Shown here one piece after another: positions 44,721 through 53,907 of a DNA stretch of 64,000 nucleotides; the stretch's first letter is position 1, and the number at the start of each line of letters is the position of its first letter. The DNA lies in NCBI GenBank assembly GCA_946402065.1, contig CAMIVR010000003.1:17129-81128 (forward strand), in the 5' to 3' direction. Source of the DNA: an uncultured Brevibacillus sp. (GTDB taxonomy: Bacteria > Bacillota > Bacilli > Brevibacillales > Brevibacillaceae). The translations under genes and the position numbers were made by a program. The notes beneath the pieces are model-generated. The model did not search any database. It was not told the DNA's origin and saw only the letters and a program-made list of their open reading frames with translations.

Positions 44721-44816
44721 CTTTATGTGAAACGACAACGTAGACGGTACAGCGCGGCGTTTTCATAAAGCTGGAAAGGATCGCTTGCGGTCAGCGCTTT
44801 GTCCTCTGGCCAGAGG
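44721..44816. repeat. Long hairpin and 14-base palindrome in the rny leader
   Basis: CTTTATG-(T)-GAAACG (44721-44734) pairs with CGTTTTCATAAAG (44758-44770), 13 pairs with one bulge and one G-U pair. Further on, CCTCTGGCCAGAGG (44803-44816) is a perfect palindrome. Neither is followed by a T tract. TACAAT near 44839 may be the rny -10. The rest up to 44992 is leader with no supported frame. Confidence 0.5.
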
Positions 44817-44992
44817 GGATAAAACGATTTGCCGTACAATAGTGAGAACGTTCCCAAGGAGTCTATGTGTGACCTGCTCAGTGACACCGGGTATTGTCGC
44901 CTTGTGAGGATGTGCAGTGTTATCAAACAGGAATAACGAGTGCTTGGAAAGCGGGGAGATGTTACAAAGAAGGAGGTGAAAAAGACGATACT

Positions 44993-46543
44993 ATGAGTAT
45001 TTTATTAAATCCTATTGTGATTATTATATTGCTCGTCGTACTTGTAGTTGGCTTTGCAGTGGGGTACTTCATGCGCAAGTCATTTGCCGAAGCCAAGATC
45101 TCCAGTGCTGAAGAAGCTGCCAAGCAGATCGTTGAAGAAGCGAAACGCGATGCGGAAGCGGTCAAAAAAGAGAAAATTCTCGAGGCAAAAGACGAAGTGC
45201 ACAAATTGCGTTCGGAAGCAGATAATGAAATCCGCGAGCGGCGTAATGAAATTCAGCGCCAGGAGCGACGCATTCTGCAAAAAGAAGAATCTCTCGACAA
45301 GAAGCTGGAACAGCTCGAACGCAAAGAGGGAGATTTGGTAGAGCGCGAAAAGGCAACCAGCGAGCTACAAAGTAAAGCTGAGCAATTATATAAAGAGCAA
45401 GTAGCAGAATTAGAACGGATTTCCGGTTTGACGCAAGAAGAAGCAAAAACCATTATCTTGTCAAATGTAGAGAATACCGTCCGCCACGAAATGGCGATCA
45501 TGATCAAAGAGATAGAGACGCAAGCAAAAGAGGAAGCAGACAAAAAAGCTCGAGAAATTATTTCGACAGCGATTCAGCGCTGCTCCGCAGACCACGTTGC
45601 AGAGACTACCGTCTCTGTGGTCACTTTGCCTAATGATGAAATGAAAGGCCGGATCATTGGCCGCGAGGGCCGAAATATCCGCGCTCTGGAAACATTGACG
45701 GGAATCGATTTGATTATTGATGATACGCCTGAAGCGGTCATCCTCTCAGGCTTTGATCCGATTCGTCGAGAAATTGCCAAAACCGCTCTCGATAAGCTCG
45801 TAGCCGATGGTCGCATCCATCCGGCCAGAATCGAGGAGATGGTTGACAAGGCTCGACGTGAGGTAGATGAGCGTATTCGCGAATACGGGGAGCAGGCAAC
45901 ATTTGAGACGGATGTTCATGGGTTGCATCCGGATTTGATCAAGATTTTGGGACGTTTGCGTTACCGTACGAGCTATGGACAAAATGTGCTGAAGCATTCT
46001 ATGGAAGTAGCGCATCTCACCGGTCTGATGGCTGCCGAGATGAAAGAAGATGTCAAATTGGCCAAACGCGCCGGTCTCTTGCACGATATCGGAAAAGCGA
46101 TTGACCATGAAGTTGAAGGCTCTCATGTGGAAATTGGCGTAGAGTTGGCCAAAAAATACGGTGAGCACCCTGTTGTCATCAACAGTATTGCATCCCATCA
46201 CGGGGATACGGAGCCAACCTCTGTCATCTCCATGCTGGTCGGCGCGGCTGACGCACTTTCCGCAGCCCGTCCGGGAGCTCGACGTGAAACGTTGGAGACG
46301 TACATCAAACGTCTCGAGAAGCTCGAAGAGATCTCCGAGTCATTCGAAGGTGTTGAAAAATCGTATGCCATTCAAGCGGGTCGCGAGATTCGCGTGATGG
46401 TCCAGCCTGAAAAGGTTGACGATGCGGAAGCCGTACGATTAGCGAGAGATATTACCAAGCGAATTGAAAATGAACTCGATTACCCAGGTCATATCAAGGT
46501 TACAGTTATCCGGGAAACCAGAGCAGTCGAGTACGCAAAATAA
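44993..46543 (+). CDS. rny: Ribonuclease Y
   Basis: This 516-residue membrane-anchored endoribonuclease (B. subtilis Rny 520) starts mRNA decay. An N-terminal membrane helix (about 4-25) is followed by a long coiled coil (about 30-200), a KH domain ([14 protein letters not shown], about 215-230) and an HD domain with [10 protein letters not shown] (about 363-372). Start ATG 44993 gives the family N-terminus; AGGAGGTGA is 13 bases upstream, a long spacing. A mini-frame GTG 44976-TGA 44996 lies in between and overlaps the start. The stop codon lies inside the terminator stem. RicA at the window end is a known partner of this enzyme. Confidence 0.97.
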   Translation: MSILLNPIVIIILLVVLVVGFAVGYFMRKSFAEAKISSAEEAAKQIVEEAKRDAEAVKKEKILEAKDEVHKLRSEADNEIRERRNEIQRQERRILQKEESLDKKLEQLERKEGDLVEREKATSELQSKAEQLYKEQVAELERISGLTQEEAKTIILSNVENTVRHEMAIMIKEIETQAKEEADKKAREIISTAIQRCSADHVAETTVSVVTLPNDEMKGRIIGREGRNIRALETLTGIDLIIDDTPEAVILSGFDPIRREIAKTALDKLVADGRIHPARIEEMVDKARREVDERIREYGEQATFETDVHGLHPDLIKILGRLRYRTSYGQNVLKHSMEVAHLTGLMAAEMKEDVKLAKRAGLLHDIGKAIDHEVEGSHVEIGVELAKKYGEHPVVINSIASHHGDTEPTSVISMLVGAADALSAARPGARRETLETYIKRLEKLEEISESFEGVEKSYAIQAGREIRVMVQPEKVDDAEAVRLARDITKRIENELDYPGHIKVTVIRETRAVEYAK

Positions 46544-46569
46544 AGTGGCGTTTGCCACTTTATTTATTT
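46538..46569 (+). terminator. Terminator overlapping the rny stop
   Basis: AAATAAAGTGGC and GCCACTTTATTT form a perfect 12-bp stem with loop GTTT, followed by ATTTCT. The 5' arm contains the TAA stop codon of rny. Confidence 0.8.
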
Positions 46570-46640
46570 CTCTCCTTTACTTCCCGTTATATTTGTACAT
46601 ACTCTATATAGAAGGAAACGTGTTGAATGAGGTGGATCGA

Positions 46641-47441
46641 ATGAATATCAAGTTGTTGTTTTTCGGAGACATTGTCGGCTCGCAGGGAAGAGAATGGGTA
46701 AAAGAATACTTGCCGCGCTTGAAGCGAAAATACCAGCCGACGTTCGTCGTAGCCAACGGTGAAAACTCGGCGAACGGTCGGGGGATTACGGAGAAAATTA
46801 CCAAAGAGTTGTTTGAAGCCGGTATTCAGGCGATTACGCTGGGAAACCATACGTGGGACAATAAAGAGATCTTCGATTTTATTGATCGTGAAGAACGGAT
46901 GATCCGCCCCGCTAACTTTCCCGCAGGGACACCAGGAAAAGGGATTACCTTTATCAAAAGCGGTGAACATGAACTGGCCGTCCTCAACGTGCAAGGACGT
47001 GCATTCCTGCCGCCGCTGGATTGTCCGTTTCTCGCGGCTGACCAATTGATCGAACAGGCGAAAAAGCGGACCCCGTTTATTTTCCTTGATTTTCATGCGG
47101 AAGCCACTTCGGAAAAGCAAGCGATGGGCTGGTATACGGACGGTCGGGTAAGCGCGGTTGTAGGAACGCACACACATGTGCAGACGGCCGACGAGCGGGT
47201 ACTGCCGAAGGGAACAGGCTATTTGACGGATGTGGGCATGTGCGGACCGGCAGACGGGATTCTCGGCATGGAACGGGAAGCGGTCATGAAAAAGTTCCTC
47301 ACACAGCTGCCGGTACGATTTGAAGTAGCGACCGGCCATACGCAGCTCAATGCTGTGCTGTTTACGCTGGAGCGAGGCACTGGCAAAACACTCAAAATCC
47401 AGCGCATCCGTATTGACAACGATAATCCGTTTGTGGAATAG
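46641..47441 (+). CDS. ymdB: Phosphodiesterase YmdB
   Basis: This 266-residue metallophosphoesterase (B. subtilis YmdB 264) has the metal-binding series FFGDIVG, NGENSANGRG, GNHTWDN and a C-terminal GTHTHVQTADE. It hydrolyses 2',3'-cyclic nucleotides and affects biofilm, motility and nanotube formation. Start ATG 46641 follows GAGGTGG; the longer in-frame extension overlaps rny and has no support. It is followed by spoVS, as in B. subtilis. Confidence 0.96.
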   Translation: MNIKLLFFGDIVGSQGREWVKEYLPRLKRKYQPTFVVANGENSANGRGITEKITKELFEAGIQAITLGNHTWDNKEIFDFIDREERMIRPANFPAGTPGKGITFIKSGEHELAVLNVQGRAFLPPLDCPFLAADQLIEQAKKRTPFIFLDFHAEATSEKQAMGWYTDGRVSAVVGTHTHVQTADERVLPKGTGYLTDVGMCGPADGILGMEREAVMKKFLTQLPVRFEVATGHTQLNAVLFTLERGTGKTLKIQRIRIDNDNPFVE

Positions 47442-47485
47442 TACAATTGGATTTGAATTTTTAGAATTTTTATTTTGTTTCATGC

Positions 47486-47512
47486 AGGAATTTTTGGGGG
47501 GTACGCGAATAT
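47486..47512 (+). promoter_or_regulatory. Sigma-H promoter of spoVS
   Basis: CAGGAATTT with AGGAATTT at 47486-47493, a 13-base spacer and GAATAT (47507-47512) match the sigma-H consensus (AGGAwww, GAAT). B. subtilis spoVS is under sigma-H. The start of transcription would be near 47518, about 43 bases before the coding start. Confidence 0.85.
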
Positions 47513-47560
47513 CATTCTAATATCAAGCAGTATTCCTATCAGACGGGAGGTTAAAAAAGG

Positions 47561-47821
47561 ATGGAAGTATTAAAGGTTTCAGCAAAATCTAACCCCAACT
47601 CCGTTGCCGGTGCCCTTGCAGGAGTCCTTCGCGAACGCGGAGCAGCCGAGATCCAAGCCATTGGGGCTGGGGCGCTTAACCAAGCAGTGAAAGCAGTAGC
47701 AATCGCACGAGGGTTCGTAGCGCCTAGTGGTGTTGATTTGATTTGCATTCCAGCCTTTACCGACATTGTGATTGATGGTGAAGAACGTACTGCGATCAAA
47801 TTGATCGTAGAACCGAGATAA
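47561..47821 (+). CDS. spoVS: Stage V sporulation protein S
   Basis: This 86-residue SpoVS has the very conserved opening MEVLKVSAKSNPNSVAGALA and the ALBA-like fold pattern. It binds nucleic acid and in B. subtilis affects septation and coat assembly. The start is ATG behind GGGAGG. It is expressed from the sigma-H promoter above and followed by a terminator. Confidence 0.98.
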   Translation: MEVLKVSAKSNPNSVAGALAGVLRERGAAEIQAIGAGALNQAVKAVAIARGFVAPSGVDLICIPAFTDIVIDGEERTAIKLIVEPR

Positions 47822-47898
47822 CTCCCTGATGTTTTACCCCCGGCAATTATGTTCAGCTTTTTCATTGGAATTTTTACTAGAGGCACAGAAGCACCCCG

Positions 47899-47929
47899 CC
47901 TGTTTATTCGTGGAATGAACAGGTTTTTT
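47899..47929 (+). terminator. Intrinsic terminator of spoVS
   Basis: CCTGTTTATTC pairs with GAATGAACAGG around GTG, followed by six T. Confidence 0.88.
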
Positions 47930-48066
47930 CATGCCAAAAAACAAAAAAACGTCTCAATGCTTGCAGGGAAGGAAAAATGGGTAGTAGAAAGAAGGATGAA
48001 CGGACGTCTTGATGAAGTAGAATGAACAACGCCCAAGCGTTTACCACAAAAAAGGAGCGAATGAAC

Positions 48067-49002
48067 ATGCACGTTTTTGATACGCATTGCGACACGGTGT
48101 ACAAGTTGTGGGAAAACCGCGAATTATCCTTTACAGAGGAAGACGAACGGTTGGAAGTAGGGCTGCCGCAAATGGAACGCGGCAATGTGCTCATACAGAT
48201 ATTTGCCATCTATGTATCCGACAGGACGCATTATGCGGCGCGATACCAAACGGCGTTGGAAATGATCGAAGTGTTTTACGAAAAAGTAGCCCCGGCGGTA
48301 AAACCGATTTTATCCCGTGCCGATCTGGACGATTGTGTATTAAATAACCGGAAAGGGGCTATTCTGTCTATTGAAGGGGCAGAGCCGATCGCAGACAGTC
48401 TGGACCACCTGCGCATCCTCTATCGATTGGGCGTACGTGCGATGGGACTGACCTGGAATTTCCGCAACGCAGTAGCCGACGGGTGCCTCGAGCCGCGAGC
48501 AGGAGGGCTTTCGCTCTTTGGTCGGCAAGTGATCGAAGAAATGAACAAGCTGGGGATGGTCGTGGATGTTTCTCACCTGGCAGAGCCAGGCTTCTGGGAT
48601 ACGGTCGAGCTTTCCAGCGCCCCCATCATCGCTTCGCACTCCAATACAAAACGGTATTGCGACCATCCTCGCAATCTGAATGACGAACAAATTCGCGCGC
48701 TCATCCAAAAAGACGGCGTGATGGGCATGGTGTTCTATCCGCCATTCGTGACGACGGAAGCGCGAGAGTCGGAGATTGATGATATTCTTCGCCATCTGGA
48801 GCACGTCTGTGAGCTTGGAGGGGTAAATCACGTCGGCTTTGGCTCCGATTTTGACGGGATTGACCAATACGTCAAAGGGATAGCAAAAGCAGAGCAATAC
48901 CCGCATTTGGTGGAAGCGCTGTTAAAGCGCTATAAAGAGGATGAGGTCAAGCAATTCATGAGCGGAAACTGGTTGCGTGTTTTTCGAAACGTGCTAAAAT
49001 AA
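48067..49002 (+). CDS. Membrane-dipeptidase-family (M19) dipeptidase
   Basis: This 311-residue peptidase of the renal dipeptidase family has HxD near the N-terminus (His7, Asp9 in DTHCDT), the bridging Glu in SIEGAEP, the second-site His in DVSHLAE and SHSNTK, and GFGSDFDGI near the C-terminus. It hydrolyses dipeptides, often with D-residues, possibly wall-derived. Start ATG 48067 has AAAGGAG 9 bases upstream; ATG 48061 is too close. It stands between spoVS and korA, a place not shared with B. subtilis. Confidence 0.92.
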   Translation: MHVFDTHCDTVYKLWENRELSFTEEDERLEVGLPQMERGNVLIQIFAIYVSDRTHYAARYQTALEMIEVFYEKVAPAVKPILSRADLDDCVLNNRKGAILSIEGAEPIADSLDHLRILYRLGVRAMGLTWNFRNAVADGCLEPRAGGLSLFGRQVIEEMNKLGMVVDVSHLAEPGFWDTVELSSAPIIASHSNTKRYCDHPRNLNDEQIRALIQKDGVMGMVFYPPFVTTEARESEIDDILRHLEHVCELGGVNHVGFGSDFDGIDQYVKGIAKAEQYPHLVEALLKRYKEDEVKQFMSGNWLRVFRNVLK

Positions 49003-49072
49003 AGTCGAGCGGACCATTAATGTACCAAGTTCAACTTTCGAATGGTTCTAAAACTAATTTAAGTAAAAAGAC

Positions 49073-49101
49073 TTGCAATTTCGAGAGTGTAGGACTACAA
49101 T
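49073..49101 (+). promoter_or_regulatory. Promoter of korAB
   Basis: TTGCAA (49073-49078), 17 bases and TACAAT (49096-49101). The leader to korA would be about 225 bases. It contains a possible short upstream frame (49162-49245). Confidence 0.75.
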
Positions 49102-49161
49102 TGGTCTAGCTTATTCACACTATGTTCACATCTCATCTGTTCCTCTTTGACGAGGGAAAAA

Positions 49162-49245
49162 ATGCCGACTGCAAGCGGTCACATCGAGATTTATGAAGAA
49201 CGTCGAAGTACGTTATGCCGATCCAAAAGGGACGTTTTTCACTGA
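49162..49245 (+). CDS. Possible leader peptide upstream of korA, 27 aa
   Basis: The frame ATG 49162 to TGA 49245 encodes 27 residues (MPTASGHIEIYEERRSTLCR onward). GAGGGAAAAA provides a modest ribosome site. It lies in the long korA leader, 86 bases ahead of korA. It may be chance; no family is recognised. Confidence 0.25.
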   Translation: MPTASGHIEIYEERRSTLCRSKRDVFH

Positions 49246-49331
49246 GCAAGCGACTTGTGAGGTTTTGGGCATTTTTGTGATGCGATTGGGCAGGTTGGTT
49301 TTCTCACAGTCACTAAAGGGGTGGAATTTGA

Positions 49332-51110
49332 ATGATTAGTCAACTTTCTTGGAAAGTTGGAGGACAGCAAGGGGAGGGCATCGAGAGTACGGGCGAGATT
49401 TTCTCCATGGCGATGAACAGAATGGGTTACCATCTGTACAGCTACCGCCATTTCTCGTCTCGGATCAAAGGTGGCCATACCAACAACAAAATTCGCGTCA
49501 GTACGCAACCGCGCCGTGCCGTTTCCGATGACCTGGACATCTTGGTTGCCTTTGATCAGGAAACGATTGATTTGAACGCACACGAGCTGCGCGAGGGCGG
49601 CGTCATTATCGCCGACGCAAAATTTAGCCCAAAACTGCCGGATGGATTGAAACCAGTACGTTTGCTAGTCGTTCCTTTGTCGCAAATTGCTGATGAATTA
49701 GGCACTTCCCTGATGAAGAACATGGTGTCGATCGGGGCATCGAGTGCGATTTTGGGAATTGCTGTTGATAGCTATCGAAATATTGTTGAAGATATGTTCC
49801 TCCGCAAAGGGGAAAAAGTTGTCGAGAAAAATATGGATGCCATTCGCCGCGGCTTCGACTTCGTCAATGAACTGACAGGCGGGCAGCTGCCTGAGTTCAA
49901 GCTGGAAAAAGCGGAAGGCGGCAAGCGTCTCTTTATGATCGGTAACGATGCGGTCGCGCTTGGTGCACTTGCAGCGGGCTGTCGCTTCATGCCTGCTTAT
50001 CCGATTACGCCGGCTTCCGAGGTCATGGAGTACCTGATCAAGCGACTGCCGAAATTTGGCGGTACGGTTATCCAGACGGAAGACGAGATCGCTGCCATTA
50101 CAATGGCCATCGGGGCGAACTACGCTGGTGTGCGTGCTCTGACGGCATCTGCCGGTCCTGGGCTCTCGTTGATGATGGAAGCGATCGGTTTGGCAGGGAT
50201 GACAGAGACGCCAGTCGTCATCGTCGATACCCAACGCGGCGGTCCATCAACAGGTCTGCCAACCAAGCAGGAACAATCTGACGTGAATGCAATGATTTAC
50301 GGGACACATGGGGAAATCCCGAAAGTGGTCATGGCGCCAAGTACGGTGGAAGAGTGCTTCTACGACGCCGTAGAAGCGTTTAATATAGCGGAGGAATACC
50401 AAGTGCCTGTCATTTTGATGACGGACTTGACGCTTTCTCTCGGCAAGCAGACGGCTGTACCGTTTGATTTTAGCCGTGTGCAAATTCGCCGGGGAAAGTT
50501 GTTGACTGGCCAAGCGCTGCCTGAGCGTGAGCAAAATGACTTGTTCTTGCGCTACGAGGTGACGGAAGACGGCGTGTCTCCGCGTCCGGTTCCGGGCCAA
50601 AAATACGGCTTGCACCATGTCACCGGTGTCGAGCACGCTGAATCCGGCCGCCCGTCTGAATCAGCCGGCAACCGTAAACAGCAAATGGATAAACGCATGC
50701 GCAAATTAAACAACCTCATGGCTTCCTTCCCGAACCCGGTGCTGTTGGAAGCGCCGCACAATGAGTCGGACGTGCTGATCGTTGGAATCAATTCGACAGG
50801 TGGCACGATTGAAGAAGCGAGAGAGCGTCTGGAAAAAGACGGCCTGAAAGTAAACCACGCGCAAATTCGGTTGATCCATCCGTTCCCGACGGACGTCATC
50901 AAGCCTTATGTCGATAAAGCAAAGCAAGTCATTGTCGTTGAGAACAACGCGACCGGTCAGATTGCAAACTTGTTGAAGTTGCATGTAGGTTCGGCTGATA
51001 AAATTGATTCTATATTGAAATATGATGGGAATCCGTTCTTGCCATCAGAAGTTTACAATGGAGTAAAGGGGCTGATCAAGCATGGCAACTATGAAAGAGT
51101 TTCGCAATAA
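49332..51110 (+). CDS. korA: 2-oxoacid:acceptor (ferredoxin) oxidoreductase alpha subunit
   Basis: This 592-residue protein fuses the gamma domain (about 1-190, VGGQQGEGIESTGE) with the alpha/pyrimidine-binding domain (about 200-420, ITPASEVMEYL and TEDEIAAITMAIGANYAG) and the C-terminal transketolase-like domain (about 455-580). This is the KorA layout. With KorB it oxidises 2-oxoglutarate (or pyruvate) with CoA and reduces ferredoxin. It overlaps korB by 29 bases. The start is ATG behind AAAGGGGTGG. Confidence 0.93.
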   Translation: MISQLSWKVGGQQGEGIESTGEIFSMAMNRMGYHLYSYRHFSSRIKGGHTNNKIRVSTQPRRAVSDDLDILVAFDQETIDLNAHELREGGVIIADAKFSPKLPDGLKPVRLLVVPLSQIADELGTSLMKNMVSIGASSAILGIAVDSYRNIVEDMFLRKGEKVVEKNMDAIRRGFDFVNELTGGQLPEFKLEKAEGGKRLFMIGNDAVALGALAAGCRFMPAYPITPASEVMEYLIKRLPKFGGTVIQTEDEIAAITMAIGANYAGVRALTASAGPGLSLMMEAIGLAGMTETPVVIVDTQRGGPSTGLPTKQEQSDVNAMIYGTHGEIPKVVMAPSTVEECFYDAVEAFNIAEEYQVPVILMTDLTLSLGKQTAVPFDFSRVQIRRGKLLTGQALPEREQNDLFLRYEVTEDGVSPRPVPGQKYGLHHVTGVEHAESGRPSESAGNRKQQMDKRMRKLNNLMASFPNPVLLEAPHNESDVLIVGINSTGGTIEEARERLEKDGLKVNHAQIRLIHPFPTDVIKPYVDKAKQVIVVENNATGQIANLLKLHVGSADKIDSILKYDGNPFLPSEVYNGVKGLIKHGNYERVSQ

Positions 51111-51948
51111 CGTAAAACCTAACTGGTGCCCTGGTTGCGGAGATTTCTCAGTACAAGCTGCGATTCAGCGGGCGGCTGCCAACATTGGGCTCGAGCCTGA
51201 ACAACTGGCAATTATTTCCGGTATCGGCTGCTCCGGTCGTATTTCAGGATATATCAACTGCTACGGCTTTCACGGCGTACACGGCCGTTCTTTGCCAATC
51301 GCCCAAGGCGTGAAAATGGCAAACCGCGAGCTGACAGTCATCGCATCCGGCGGTGACGGCGACGGCTTCGCGATCGGGATGGGGCACACTGTGCATGCGA
51401 TCCGCCGCAACATGGACATCACCTACATCGTCATGGACAACCAGATTTACGGTCTGACCAAAGGGCAAACTTCGCCTAGGTCGGCTACAGGCTTTGTGAC
51501 CAAATCAACGCCTGCCGGATCGATCGAACAGGCGATATCCCCTGTCGAAGTAGCTTTGTCTGCCGGCGCTACCTTTGTAGCCCAATCGTTCTCCAACGAT
51601 TTGAAAGGGCTGACGGAGCTGATCGAGCAAGGCATTCAGCACAAAGGCTTCTCTTTAATCAACGTATTCAGCCCCTGTGTAACCTATAACAAGGTAAATA
51701 CGTATGACTGGTTCAAGGAGCATGTCGTTCGCGTGGAAACACTCGAGGGATACGATCCGACCGACCGGATTAAAGCGATGTCCTTCTCGATGCAGAACAA
51801 TGGCCTGCTGATGGGCCTGATCTACCAGAACAAAGAGCAAAAATCATACGAACAGCTTGTACCGGGCTTTAAAGAACAAGGTCTGGCAAATCAAGACATC
51901 AATATGTCCGAAGAAGATTTCGCCAAGCTGGTTGCCGAATTTGCGTAA
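51082..51948 (+). CDS. korB: 2-oxoacid:acceptor (ferredoxin) oxidoreductase beta subunit
   Basis: This 288-residue TPP-binding beta subunit has iron-sulfur ligands Cys16 and Cys19 (NWCPGCGDF), further Cys in GIGCSGRI, and the TPP motif GDGDGFAIG. It is the electron-transfer partner of KorA. The start (ATG 51082; ATG 51091 is possible) lies inside korA, so translation is coupled. A two-way terminator follows, shared with the convergent ykvI. Confidence 0.94.
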   Translation: MATMKEFRNNVKPNWCPGCGDFSVQAAIQRAAANIGLEPEQLAIISGIGCSGRISGYINCYGFHGVHGRSLPIAQGVKMANRELTVIASGGDGDGFAIGMGHTVHAIRRNMDITYIVMDNQIYGLTKGQTSPRSATGFVTKSTPAGSIEQAISPVEVALSAGATFVAQSFSNDLKGLTELIEQGIQHKGFSLINVFSPCVTYNKVNTYDWFKEHVVRVETLEGYDPTDRIKAMSFSMQNNGLLMGLIYQNKEQKSYEQLVPGFKEQGLANQDINMSEEDFAKLVAEFA

Positions 51949-51960
51949 AGCGACCTGGCA

Positions 51961-51999
51961 AATGAAAAACCTCTCCAACTGTGAGAGGTTTTTCATTTT
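51961..51999. terminator. Bidirectional terminator between korB and ykvI
   Basis: AATGAAAAACCTCTC and GAGAGGTTTTTCATT form a perfect 15-bp stem with a 7-base loop, with T tracts in both readings. The 3' arm holds the ykvI stop codon. Confidence 0.92.
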
Positions 52000-53078
52000 T
52001 TGCGGAATTTTAAATGCCGGAGGGGCGGGGGCCAGCTTGCGTTTTTCCACTGGCGATACAGCAGCATGAGCAAAAAAATGATGACAATCTGCCCAAACAG
52101 CGGGTAGAGAAAGGAGAGCAGTGAACTAAAGCCAATGAAGCTGACAAAGTAGCAAACGACCAAAATAAACAGGATCAACAGCGATGTGGACAGGACGAGA
52201 AAGCGCTGCAGCTGTTGGGCGAGACCGTACACATTGGCGATCAGCGTGGAAAAGATCTCGGCGTACACGAGCAAGGTAAAGAGAATCGACATGCCTCTGC
52301 CCGACCCGGATAACAGGTAAATCATCGGCATATCTGCTTGCTGGATCTCTGGCATGTGCGTACGAATCGACAGGTAGCCTAACAGAAGCAAAAGCCCGAT
52401 ACCTAATCCGCCGAGGACGCCGCCGTAAATAAGCGGGCCTTCGCGCTTGCTTTCTTTTCCGATCGGGACAAGGACGGCCTGTGCTAGCGCAACGTTGAGT
52501 GACACGTAGTATAAGGGTGATGAAATCCAGACGAGGGGACGTACCGACTCTACGAGTACGCCGTCGTCAAGCAAAGGCTCCCATGGCTTCACATGATGAA
52601 TAAAAATATAGCACGTGAAGGCGATCAAGAGCGGGACGAACACACTGTTTACAGAATGAATGGCGTGCAACCCTCGGTGAGCGACAAGGTAAATGCAAAT
52701 CATCGTCAGCCAGATGCCCGCCTGACTGGGGAATTGAAACGTCTCGATGAACACGGCACCTGATGCTGCAAGCATGACGGAAGTCGTACCCAGCAGCACG
52801 ATCAGCAATAAGACATGGAAGAGCAGGCCAAGCGTCTTCCCGAATAAATACGCACTGATATCCTGATACGAACGGGCCTGAATCCGGTGAGAGACGAGCA
52901 TGACCTGTGTTCCCGCCCAGGTAAACAGGAGCGTCGCCAGCAAAATTCCGATCAACCCTTGTACACCGTACTGGACAAAAAAAACGAGAAGCTCTTTTCC
53001 CGAAGCAAAGCCTGCGCCGACGACGGTTCCGATAAAGGTAAATGCAATCTGCCAAGAAAGCTTCCAATCGTTTTGCAT
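51993..53078 (-). CDS. ykvI: YkvI family membrane transporter-like protein
   Basis: This 361-residue, ten-helix membrane protein begins like the YkvI family, WQIAFTFIGTVVGAGFASGK, the LeuT-fold glycine-rich unwound helix. The ligand is unknown; related proteins carry amino acids with Na+. It starts at 53078 behind AGGAGGTCGGG. It is convergent with korB and divergent from mnmM. The C-terminal tail is basic. Confidence 0.88.
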   Translation of the reverse strand: MQNDWKLSWQIAFTFIGTVVGAGFASGKELLVFFVQYGVQGLIGILLATLLFTWAGTQVMLVSHRIQARSYQDISAYLFGKTLGLLFHVLLLIVLLGTTSVMLAASGAVFIETFQFPSQAGIWLTMICIYLVAHRGLHAIHSVNSVFVPLLIAFTCYIFIHHVKPWEPLLDDGVLVESVRPLVWISSPLYYVSLNVALAQAVLVPIGKESKREGPLIYGGVLGGLGIGLLLLLGYLSIRTHMPEIQQADMPMIYLLSGSGRGMSILFTLLVYAEIFSTLIANVYGLAQQLQRFLVLSTSLLILFILVVCYFVSFIGFSSLLSFLYPLFGQIVIIFLLMLLYRQWKNASWPPPLRHLKFRKK

Positions 53079-53216
53079 TCCCGACCTCCTGTCCCATCTT
53101 AGTACAATCTATGAAAGGGGCCAGGAATTCATGCGCCAATGAACGAAACTTGCTTTACCAGCCAAGAAAGCCTACATTGGAAAAAAGAGAGTAAATGGAA
53201 AGGTAGGGATGAAAAG

Positions 53217-53771
53217 ATGTTACCGAACGTTTTGGAAGTAGCGCGTCGCCTGATACGTGAGCGAATTGCAGAAGGGGAAACCGTTGTCGATGCGACGATG
53301 GGAAATGGCAACGATACGTTGTTTCTCGCCCAGCTGGTCGGTGCAGGAGGCAGAGTCATTGCTTATGATATACAGCCTGAAGCTGTCGAGAAAACGAGCG
53401 CCCGTCTGGAGCGGGAGGGCGTCCGAGAGTGGGTTGAGCTGCGGCTGGCCAGCCATGAAGAAATCGGGAAAATCGAAGAGCCGGTTGGTGCGATCATGTT
53501 TAATCTGGGTTATTTGCCCGGCGGCGACAAAACGGTGACGACCACTGCGGAGAGTACAATTCGTGCGATCCAAGCGGGGCTGGCTCGATTGCGGCCGGAG
53601 GGAATCATGACGATTATGGTTTATTGGGGGCATCCCGCTGGTGTTAAAGAAAAAGATGCAGTGGAGGCATTGTGTGAAAGCCTGGATCAATCGCAGGTGC
53701 TTGTGCTGAAATACCAATACGTCAACCAGCAAAATCAGGCCCCGTTTCTGTTGGCAATTGAGCGGCGATAA
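53217..53771 (+). CDS. mnmM: tRNA mnm5s2U34 methyltransferase MnmM (YtqB-like)
   Basis: This 184-residue class I SAM methyltransferase has the motif DATMGNGNDTLFLA (about 25-38) and FNLGYLPGGDK (the family signature), ending NQQNQAPFLLAIE. YtqB/MnmM proteins add the methyl group of mnm5s2U34 in tRNA in Gram-positives. Start ATG 53217 is preferred: it matches the usual N-terminus and AGGTAGGG is 8 bases upstream; the longer frame adds 26 unlike residues. It is separate from tdh. Confidence 0.88.
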   Translation: MLPNVLEVARRLIRERIAEGETVVDATMGNGNDTLFLAQLVGAGGRVIAYDIQPEAVEKTSARLEREGVREWVELRLASHEEIGKIEEPVGAIMFNLGYLPGGDKTVTTTAESTIRAIQAGLARLRPEGIMTIMVYWGHPAGVKEKDAVEALCESLDQSQVLVLKYQYVNQQNQAPFLLAIERR

Positions 53772-53830
53772 CGAAATGTCCTCCCTGTATGAACTTTTGT
53801 ATTTGTTTTTGCAATTATGTCTTTGTCATA

Positions 53831-53860
53831 TGGACACAGAAAAGTTCCCTGTGGTATTCT
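53831..53860 (+). promoter_or_regulatory. Promoter of tdh-kbl
   Basis: TGGACA (53831-53836), 18 bases and TATTCT (53855-53860) with an extended -10 TG. It lies about 48 bases ahead of tdh. Confidence 0.7.
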
Positions 53861-53907
53861 ACTCGTAAGGAAACCGCTGTCAACTTGCGTAAGAGAGGTA
53901 GAGTAGA

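Noticed and set aside
53861..53907. T-box leader ahead of tdh
   Set aside because: No specifier stem, no TGGNACC T-box sequence and too short a leader.
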